From Branchiostoma floridae (taxonomy: Eukaryota; Chordata; Leptocardii; Amphioxiformes; Branchiostomatidae): a DNA stretch of 64,000 nt. Made by a program: the position numbers and the translations under genes. The stretch spans positions 10,229,505 to 10,293,504 of the forward strand of contig NC_049979.1 in the NCBI RefSeq assembly GCF_000003815.2, written 5' to 3'. Numbering within the stretch: the stretch's first letter is position 1; every line of letters begins with the position of its first letter. The notes under the pieces are model-generated. The model did not search any database and was not told where the DNA came from. It saw only the letters and a program-made list of their open reading frames with translations. Shown here piece by piece: positions 42,201 to 50,884 of this stretch.

Positions 42201-45200
42201 AAGCAACATCTCTAGCCAGAGGGTAAGCTAACAGTGAATACAATACTCGTTTTACTATTTGTTATCACGGCAGCAAGTATCTAAATTAGGCAATGTTACA
42301 CATACCCATTTCATGGTTTTGAAAAGTAAGACAGAACTGATATGTTGAAAAGTAAGCGGAACTGTGAGTGTATGTGCATGACTTAGCGTGTAGATATGTG
42401 GATAAAAATTAAAAATTAATTTTTATCTAACCTCAACCTTACTAGCGGCATTTTCTCATAAAGGGGAAGTCAATTTCGCCATTTCAGATAATACCAATCA
42501 CTCTTGTATGTCCAGCGGTAAAGTTGGAATAATATGGGAATGTACCGATGCATAAAAATGTGTTACCTCTGTGTTCAAGTGAAGCCTCAACTTGTAGTAT
42601 CAATGTCGATGTTGATGTTTCCAAGCTAAAATACTGCTTTTAGACAGGAGTTGAATTTACATTCGTTTGTTCGCCGCTTACAGAAAGTACAGAGTGGGAA
42701 CCCGACAACAGCACGCGCACGGCAACAGTACCTGGAACGACAGCGGAACCGACAATCTCAGCAAAGGCTCAACAGAGTCAAGGCAAAGATTGAAAAAATA
42801 TTAAAGGCAGAGCCAGCCACATCGCCCCGAGCTAAACGTCTTCAGCGCCAGCTGAATCAAATCTACGATCTCTTGAAGAGACAGATTTTACAGGCTGAAA
42901 GGCCGGCCAATAGCACCGTGGCGCGAGGACAGGGAAGACCAACAACCAACGCGTCTGGCGTTTCCAACGACTCTCCACGGGTGCCAACGCAGCGGCCGAG
43001 GAACAGACGATCATCTGACGTAAGTGACACAATGTACCATCTCTTCCAGAGAAGCTATCCCTTCAGGTCTTGCGCTTGTTTTCTTTTATGCAATACTTCT
43101 GCTTATCGGGACAATCAACATTCACGCCATGAGGATGATGCCAACATACACGTAGGCATGGTTTCAACATTTACATTGTTCACATTTATATTCAAATGAA
43201 AATGATTCTGTAGATTTGACTACGAACTCGCCTGGAGTCCAGTCTTGTTTTCTTTACACTCGTTCTCTTTGAAATGTAAAAAAAGGCATTTTTTGGTCGA
43301 AACATAAATCGGCTTTATTTTCGGTGAAAACTACCTGGTTGTTTAGGAAAATTCCTCTTTTAATCATAGCCAATAAATGGCAACTTATTATTTTCTGTCC
43401 CATTGGTAATGTATTACAGGGCAGGTAACAAATGTTACCGGTAACGTTTGTTACAACAGTAGACTTTACCCTGTTTTTTTTTCGAAAGGACTTACATTAA
43501 TGACTACAACATGCAGGTATAAGTGGACATCCCTAGGGACATTTAAAAAGTGGGCAGCTTATTTATACCAGGTCAAATAGAAAGCTTAGACAGCATCGAA
43601 CAATAGTAACATGTTACAGTAATTTCTGTACAACATTTTGTTAAGCAAGGTGGGATACAAATGGCAGTCAACAACACTTTCTTGTTTCTTTAGAAAGCCA
43701 GAAAAACTGTACAGCGTTAAAAAAACGGTCATTTCTAGTCTTATACGTGGACAATATAACCGTGGCAACCATCGTACTCGTGGTGGTAACGTTTGTTACA
43801 GAATCTGGCGACAGGCATAAACCACCTCACACAGCTTCCAAGATCAGTGACAGTAGCGACCTGACGTGATCGGGCAAAGGGCCTGGGTGGCTGGTTTTAC
43901 CTGCCGACAATCATTCTGTGAACTGAATTATTACATTTGGGGCTACTATTTGAATTCTTCGTGTCTTCTCAGGCGACAGCCAATTTCTATTGAGTAAAAT
44001 CCCACCCGTGGCTATGATAATCTTCCAAGCCATCAACCAATATGAATGTTGTATCTTTTGTAAAACACTACAGGGATTGTGGAAAAACGAAGGAACTAGT
44101 GATTTTTTTGTGAAATTTTCTGCATATCAAGTCGCAAAGGCAGGCGACAGCATTTTTTACATTTAAATGAGAATGAGCCTTTCGTCCGCTCCCGAAGGTC
44201 GCTATCCCACCGACAACAAAGTAGCGACCTTCGGGAGCGGACTAAAGCGAACAAGGCTGGATTCCAGGATACCTACGAACATGACAAACATTCAGCATGT
44301 CCTGTCGTATTGGTTATACACCGCCATCAGCGAACAGTCCTTTCGTCAGGCCTAAGATAGATATCCATTACAATACCATGTTGCAGAGGTAAGTTATTTG
44401 AAATTTTATTACCTCCATGAAATGTCATGGAATGGAGGTTATATTTTCTGTTATGTGTCTCTGTCTGTGTAGATGATTACTCAAGAACGGCTGGATGGAT
44501 TGGTTTCATACTTGTTGTGTTGGTGGGGTGTGATGAAAGCTCGAATCGATGAGATTTTGGGAGCCGTATCTGTCGTTATAATTGATGTAATAATATCAGA
44601 AATCACCCCTATATTTGAGATATTTTGGTACAGGCATCGTGCTTTATGTGTTTGTTAATGGGCTTAGCTCCAAGCAGATGGTGAGGTGACAGCTGTTTGG
44701 GGAACCCCGAGTTTTTTTAATATGATAATTAGTTTTATTTATGTCTGCTAAGGATATCATGGAGATGTGAAGCGTAAATATAATTGTAAGAAGTTGAGGT
44801 ACATTTAACGATAATGCTTAACAGGTATGGATGTCTCACATACTGTACTGCTGATTTGAGTGACATGGTGATTAAAATGCCATTAGGTCCTCTCATCTGG
44901 GTTGGGTGTCAGAAGTTTTACGGGCGATACAGATGTTCTGATTTTGTTACGATAAGGGACAGTTGTTAGTTGTCTCTTTCGTAGCCAATGGTACTTGTTT
45001 TTTAGCAGACGGGGTTGGCGCCAAGTATTCATCTTACAGTTGGTGTAGGGCTGTCAGAGGAAAGTGTGCATCTCGTTTTTGTACCGTGTGAACAGCTGAT
45101 GTTATGACATATTGGTGGAAAATCAAATCACCATCTGACTAAAGTTGGCCACATCCCTTCTTCTTTCTGAGTTTCCCAACTTCCTCCCACCACACAGCTC

Positions 45201-48200
45201 TGAGGCACATAGTCGAACCTCAATAATGCTGACAACCTTAGACATTTTAAATGCCAAACATCAAGCTTAAGGAACACCACGCTACCATATGCCGTCGACC
45301 TCTTAAACGCACATTACACAATTAAGTGTCACATTTTGATAATTACTAATCAGATGGACATCCTCTGTGTCATTAAATAAATACACCACTACTTTCCCAT
45401 AACATTTATATTATATAACCATTACTCTCAAATACAACCGACTATAAACATACATACCATCCACAAAAAAGCAATAAATATTTCATGGAGGTATGAGGTC
45501 CCCGAACTCTAGTTGTGATGTTCTTACATCAACATTGTCAGATATCGCCATCGGCGTCAGCAACATGTCAAATTTATGTTGGACAAAATGTCGACTCTGT
45601 CTTACGAATACAACTTTCTTTGAAACAATAGAGTAGTCTATTTTCAATTTTTTAAGACTCTTGTGTGGTATGGTAAGATTCATTTATTCTTTTCTTACAG
45701 AGAACGAGGCCGGCACCACAACAGTGGCGGCGTGGACGACAGTCATACACAAGTCTCAACAGGTTGAAGGAGAGGATTGAAAAACTTCTGAAGACAGACT
45801 CCGGAACATCGCCCCGATCTACACGTTACCAGGAAAAGCTCGAGCGCATCTACGCATTTCTGAAGAGGCAATTTCTGCTCTTCGAGAAGTCGGCCAAGAG
45901 TAGAGCTGCCATGTATGGACGGGAAACGTCGGGAAATAGCACGTCTAGTGCTTCAAATGGCACTACACGGACGCAACTTTCAAGGAGCAAACGGTCGTCT
46001 GAAGTTCGTCCCTTTGCGAGGACCTTAGAGGTCATGTCCGAGGCCATGTCCAGCCTGCTTGGGGTACGTGCAATTTTGTACATTACATATCACTGGTTTG
46101 CTGTTAATTGATGTTTGAAGGTGAAAAGGGACTATTAGTTTTTTTTTTTTTAGTGTTTGCTACTCTTCCTGGGGAGGAAAAAGGTAATGCAAAACATTAC
46201 AGTCAACGTACATCTCCTACAATGAGTTGATTTTACTAATGTTTATCAGAACGGTTGGCTATAAATCTGGAAATGTTGACGGTATGACCGACATTGCCGG
46301 TCTTGACACCTCTAGAAAAGTGTTCAAATCATTCACTATCTTATGCTTACAGAAGAGACTACAACAACAGCAACGGGAACGCCCAGTGGACCCAAGGCGT
46401 GATTTTACCAACAGAGACATGGCAAGTAAACAACGGCAACGGGGACAATTTTCAAGTCTCAACAACAGGAAGGCGAAGCTTGAAAAAATGTTAAGGACGG
46501 ACTCTCAAAGCAGCACGTCGCCCCTATTTGAACGTCTTCAGGAAAGGTTCCAGCACATCTACTCACTTATGAAGAGACTGCCGCTCATGAATGCTCACGA
46601 ACAGTCAAAAACCAGCGAATCTGGGTCGCAGCTTTCGAGGAATAAACGATCGACAAAGTACGACCATTTTCAGAGAAACAACCTTTTCCCATCTGACATG
46701 CGTGATTTTGTCAACAGAGCTATGCAAGCATCAATCAGGGCAATGAAGAGGCTACCATCGAGCTATGATCAACAATATTCAAAGAATGAACTTCCTAGTC
46801 CGTATGGAAAGGGGGTTCCAGAGGGTGTCGTCAGTAGATTGAGTGTGCAGTTAAAACCACAGCCTCCATTTTCCTTGGTAGACACCAGGAGTGGATACGA
46901 CAGCCCCGATGTGAACCAACTAGCGACGATTGAGACGTTGGTGAAGCAAACGGAGCACGATCTAGAAAGGTTGGAGAAAACTATCGACAAGTCAGAGAAA
47001 CTCGGCACTTATTTCCATGACAATAGCATTACGAAATCAATGGACACTGCTCGCGACGCGATGCACAAACACATCGCTTCCATCCATCAAACCATCATGA
47101 CCATTCTCGATCCAAGTGATGATGAGAAGGAGGAGATGGAGGAAGACTACTATGACGACGAACTAGAGGAAGATATCGACAGTGTCGACGACGACGACGA
47201 CGACTACCAAGATGATGAAAACGACAACCATGACGAAGATGGCGACGATGGCGACTATGACGGCAGGGGTGATAATGACGGTGACGACGACAGTGGCGAT
47301 GAAGACGACAGTTATGATGATGACAAAGACGACAGTGACAATGACGAAGACGGCATTGATGATGATGATGATGGCAGTTATGATGATGACGAAGATGTCG
47401 ATGGTGAAGACGACCTTGATGACGGGGAAGAAGAAAGTGATGACTATGACGAGATCGACGAAGATGATGACAGTGTCGGAGGAGATTTCGACGAAGATGT
47501 CAGTAATGAAGAGGATGAGGATGACTATGATGATTACTATGAAGAGGAAAGTGATGGAAATGAAGAGGAAGACGAAAATTATGACAACGAAAGCGTCTAT
47601 AGTGACACTGACGACAAGGATGCACTGGTGCAGAAGCTTATTTTCAAATTCAGATCTGGCCTACAAGGTCTTACTACCGTCGTGGATGATCTTGAAAGCC
47701 AGGTCAATCCACAGCAAAACATCAGTGCTGGCAATCTGGAAGACCTGAACGCAACTTCACCGCAAACTCTTCCTACCGACAAACAGTTCCCTCCACCGCC
47801 TCCATTTAGGGAACCTGACAGAAAATATCAGCTACAAGGACCAGAGGCCTGGGAAAGGGGTCGCAGAGTCTTGAATGCTGTGAAGTCCTACGTCTGTGGT
47901 AGGGTTGACACTGAACACCCTGTTATCGGTAGGTTCTGTGACAAAGATATACCGTCCATGGCCCCTTTCAAATTGCTTCGCAGCCGCGATGACTGGAGAA
48001 AGTGGGTTGGCGTGTATTTCCGCATGATGAAAATGTCAGAAGAAACAGCAATTGCAGAGATCCAACAGTTAGAGGCAGCCGGCTTACTGACTACACAGCA
48101 CCTGCTTGACATGTTCCTCAGTACACCTATCACAGTTCGAGCCATGGAACAGGTCTCCCGCAGCCACGGCGTCCCGGTAGAGCAACTCCGTGAACAGCTG

Positions 48201-49229
48201 CGAAGTGGTCAGGTCGACATTCAGACCGTCAACGATATCCTGCTTTATATGAAGAAGGAAGCCTACAGGTCGTTCACTATACACACTTTAAACAACAAAG
48301 TCACATTGGAAGAGAGCAATGATGACCTGACAAAGATAACAGAGGACAAGTCCAAGTTCCCAGACAACCGTGAACAAGAAGTCGGCGAAGAAAATCTTGT
48401 TGACCTAGAATCTGAGCCGAACAGGAATAGAGAATTACCAGAAGAATTTCAACCAGACGAAATCGAAACAGAACTCCAGATGGACAATGGGATTGACGGT
48501 GAAGCACTCCTAGAAATTCCCAATTCGGAAGTTGTGTTGGAGGCGGAGTTGGAAGGCCAGGAGATGGGCGATGAGGACGAATATCCGGAGTTTGAACCTG
48601 TGCCGGAAGACGAGCTTGACGATCCTGCTTACACGTTACAACCAATGGAGGATGCTACGCAAATACTTGGACAAATTGAGGAGGAGCTGGAGGAACTGGG
48701 GCTGAACTTTGACGTGGATGACGAGAAAGAGTCGGAGTTTGAAAAGTTGAAACCCATCTTCGGAAGTGGTGTAGCCCAACCGGAAACAGCTGACAAACTG
48801 AAGAACTTTGCGTCGCTGTTGCAAAAACGTCAGGTTTCCCTGCGAAAGCCCGAATATCGTTTCAACATCAAGAAAGTCGCGGATACATTCCTGGACGTCT
48901 CCGAGGCGCGGCGCGTGGCCCATCGTAGCAATGCTGGAGAGGAAAAGGCCAGCTCTGCCGTTCAGGGACCAACCATGATCGCCGTGGTTGCAGCAGTGAC
49001 TGGGGCAGCCGTGTTCGTCGTCATCATTGGAGTGATGCTGAAAGTCAGGTGTGTTATAGACACTACATGGATACCGCAGAGAGTAAAATAACGTTTAGAT
49101 AAGAGCATCTTGTTGTGACATCGCTTATCTGTTATAGAGCTTATGTTTTTGTTTTCTCTTTGTCGCAGATTCAGGCAGTCTCGCCGCGAAGGCAAAACCA
49201 CCCTACCGGCCACCAACCTTGACATCTAG
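39259..49229 (+). CDS. Unrecognised secreted/type I membrane protein A: triplicated module and Asp-rich tract
   Basis: I do not recognise this gene. Exons: non-coding ending 39076, then coding 39253(ATG 39259)-39514, 41110-42222, 42684-43019, 45701-46063, 46353-49048, 49169-49229. The signal peptide is MARWLLVALMTAMVVSNSLA. Exon 41110-42222 is Arg/Lys/Gly-rich with 12-residue repeats. The next three exons each carry a homologous helical module (KIEKLLKT...SP...IYxFLKRQ) followed by a basic site (RNRRSS, RSKRSS, RNKRST) like a furin-type cleavage site. The giant exon then has an Asp/Glu tract (47104-47620), a conserved-looking block with two Cys (WERGRRVLNAVKSYVCGRVD, about 47800-48300), an acidic tail, and a transmembrane helix IAVVAAVTGAAVFVVIIGVM. 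The last exon encodes a short basic tail ending ATNLDI. N-glycosylation sites occur (NST, NGT). The reading frame does not close across 41110-42222 (see findings), so the model there is uncertain. AATAAA is at 49422. Confidence 0.72.
39541..41109 (+). other. Intron 2 of gene A
   Basis: No further exon was found. If the donor at 39515 were not used, translation would stop after a few codons (TNDEILN), and an AATAAA at about 40011 could serve a short read-through transcript encoding only the signal peptide and about 70 more residues. This is possible but unsupported. Confidence 0.4.
41718..41940 (+). repeat. 36-bp coding minisatellite in gene A
   Basis: Imperfect short units lead into about four near-perfect 36-bp units (GTGQDRGTVPKR in the frame entered from the upstream splice site, VKIVELSQSVEL in another). 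Because the unit is a multiple of three and lacks stops, several frames including antisense ones stay open. It sits in exon 41110-42222. Confidence 0.85.
42684..43019 (+). other. Gene A module exon 1 of 3
   Basis: 336 nt, phase 0 at both ends, acceptor CTTACAG. Encodes a Gln/Arg-rich start, then LNRVKAKIEKILKAEPATSP, RAKRLQRQLNQIYDLLKRQ, a low-complexity Asn/Thr stretch and NRRSSD just before the donor. Aligns by eye with the exons at 45701 and 46353 in order, spacing and borders. Confidence 0.8.
43424..43799. repeat. Segment bounded by GTAACAAATGTTACC / GGTAACGTTTGTTAC
   Basis: A 30-bp imperfect palindrome at 43424-43455 is formed by the two 15-mers back to back. The second 15-mer recurs exactly at 43785-43799. 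This could be a small inverted-repeat element of about 376 bp or two insertions in tandem. There is no coding capacity. Confidence 0.4.
44179..44247. repeat. Hairpin with 26-bp arms and 17-nt loop
   Basis: CCGCTCCCGAAGGTCGCTA on the left pairs with TAGCGACCTTCGGGAGCGG on the right; the full 26-bp arms differ at one position. It is GC-rich in an AT-rich intron. It could be an insertion remnant or a structured RNA element. Confidence 0.7.
44410..45493. mobile_element. 1.08-kb element with TACCTCCATGAAAT inverted ends
   Basis: The left end TACCTCCATGAAAT at 44410 and the right end ATTTCATGGAGGTA at 45480-45493 are perfect inverted repeats. After the left end, ggttatattttctgttatgt, gtctctgtctgtg and tactcaagaacggctggatg resemble the reverse complement of the right end of the 1.3-kb repeat family. 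No transposase frame is seen. Confidence 0.7.
45701..46063 (+). other. Gene A module exon 2 of 3
   Basis: 363 nt, phase 0 at both ends, acceptor CTTACAG. Encodes LNRLKERIEKLLKTDSGTSP and STRYQEKLERIYAFLKRQ, a Ser/Thr/Asn-rich linker with NST and NGT sites, and RSKRSSEV. It is a clear internal duplicate of the exon at 42684. Confidence 0.82.
46353..46660 (+). other. Gene A module 3 of 3 (start of giant exon)
   Basis: The first 300 nt of exon 46353-49048 repeat the module: LNNRKAKLEKMLRTDSQSST, then FERLQERFQHIYSLMKRL, then RNKRSTK. The same CTTACAG acceptor and phase 0 are used. The exon then continues into unique sequence, so the third copy is fused to the rest of the protein. Confidence 0.78.
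47104..47620 (+). other. Asp/Glu-rich low-complexity tract in gene A
   Basis: About 170 residues composed almost only of Asp, Glu, Ser, Tyr, Gly and Asn (for example DSVDDDDDDYQDDENDN). The DNA is GAT/GAC-rich, but codons alternate and acidic identity is kept across many unit changes, so selection for charge is likely rather than simple slippage. Such tracts in lumenal or extracellular proteins bind calcium with low affinity and high capacity; that role is inferred here. Confidence 0.8.
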
Positions 49230-49429
49230 TTTCCCCGATATTGATGAAGATGATCAGAGCAGATCCAGTATCCATATGACGCCATGTTTAATTTCGGCAT
49301 TCTTCTTCATATCTCTCTGCATGGATCGTTCCTTTAGATGACATTTTTTTTTCGAAAGTGCAACTATTCTAGATGTAAGCACTATTTAGCAGCCTCTTTG
49401 AAACGTACACGCGTAAAGGTTAATAAACA

Positions 49430-50764
49430 CGATGCATAAACACAACTTTAGCGTTGTCGTCACCCTTGTCATGTGTACATGTTGATATTGCAACGAATGT
49501 AACATGGAGTACACACTGTTGCATGTAGTACTGGTCCCTTAGAGACCTGGGTTGTAGCTGAAAAACCATTTCAGCCAGGCATTTCTTTAAAACTATGCGA
49601 CAACTTAGAACCCAAAGATATGCTGTTTTATCTTAACATTGAAATATTTCGGACTGATCACTGATTCATTGCAACGAAGGCGCGATAATCTCCTGTGCGG
49701 AGAAAACTCTTCGGTTCACACATTCTTCTTCCTCGTTTTGAGACAAGCATGTACAAGGCCGCGTCCTTGCCCTTACAACGCCCTTATCCTCATCTCCGTC
49801 CGAAGACCTCTTAATCTTTTTTTGAAAACGGCCTTTTTGTAATGAGTGTTTGTTCCTCCCAGGTAATACCGTTTTAAAGGTCTTCCGTCATTACATTGAC
49901 AAGGGTTTTCAAACTTACCAAAAACAACTCGGTACGCGAGATTATCCAATGTCGGGCGTGACGCAGGCGTTCCTTTACATCAATTTGCGTGCGTCATAGT
50001 GTGGGAATGTGTAGTTTGAATTTCAGCACAACAACTTTTCAGGGGAAAAGAGGGGCTAAAAGGATTTAGAGTGTTTATGGGTGAGTGTTTCTTTGTTTTT
50101 GACGTTGTGTTGAAATTCAAATCAGCCATTCCCACGGTCTGACGCATGCAAACTAATGTAAAGGAATTCCATTGCATCTTATGATAAAATGATGGTCAAC
50201 TGTGCTAAAAATTGCATTTTGAACTTAGTTGCTATTGCATGAATAACATTCATCCTGATACCATGTTTCTAACCACATGTTTTTAACCCGCTTCGTTAAA
50301 CGCGATGCGTTCTGCGCATAACTTGAAATTGAGACGACAGACAAATGGTAAATACGGGAAAACCGTTGATGCATTCATTTGATAAAACTGACATATACAG
50401 CTGGTAACGATATCACCGTTTGCGAACAAATACGTACTTGTGGTAATCCTCATTCTTTCCTTTTATTTTCATTCTCTGCACTTTAAAATTCTTCGTGCCG
50501 TAACATACGTTTAAGATGGTCTTCTCGTTTCACTTGCATGCCCCGTGCAACTTAACGAGCTAATGGTATTAAAAAAAAGAATTTTAGATGCAGGAAAGGA
50601 TGACGTCGTCTTAAGTGAGACTGACGCACTTTTGGCACTTGATCCCAGCAGAACCTGAACATCTAATTACAATTATATTGTCGAGAAACATCCACAAACA
50701 TAATAGTAAAAAATTAGATTAAACGGTATTGTGCTCTTACACGTACCAAGCAAAACAACATGCT
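49430..50764. other. Intergenic region between unknown genes A and B
   Basis: About 1.3 kb, AT-rich, without a supportable coding segment or RNA gene. Its right end carries the promoter of gene B. Confidence 0.5.
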
Positions 50765-50772
50765 TATAAAAA
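50765..50772 (+). promoter_or_regulatory. TATA box of unknown gene B
   Basis: TATAAAAA lies about 28-30 bp upstream of a CAGTC-type start near 50795 and about 115 bp before the ATG at 50885. No intron is needed in the 5' UTR. Confidence 0.7.
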
Positions 50773-50884
50773 TGCGCGGAAAGTTCAGTCCCACAGCACT
50801 CTCTGACAAACAACCTGCCTCGTCGTTACCAGCACCAACAAACAGTTTTTGCAGAGCTTACAGAGCTCCAAAGAGGCCGCACCG

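Larger units (their letters stand above)
43020..45700. other. Intron of gene A carrying several inverted-repeat elements
   Basis: This intron separates the first two module exons. It contains an inverted-repeat-bounded segment at 43424-43799, a hairpin at 44179-44247 and an element with TACCTCCATGAAAT ends at 44410-45493. No exon was found between them. Confidence 0.6.

Noticed and set aside
42651-42683. Using the ATG at 42651 as the start of a separate gene
   Set aside because: The CTTACAG acceptor at 42677-42683 is shared with the two homologous module exons, and phase 0 fits the upstream donor, so this is an internal exon.
47182-47748. Met/Thr-rich 188-codon frame over the acidic tract
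   Set aside because: It is the +1 shadow of GAT/GAC-rich codons; the acidic frame is continuous with conserved-looking coding sequence on both sides.
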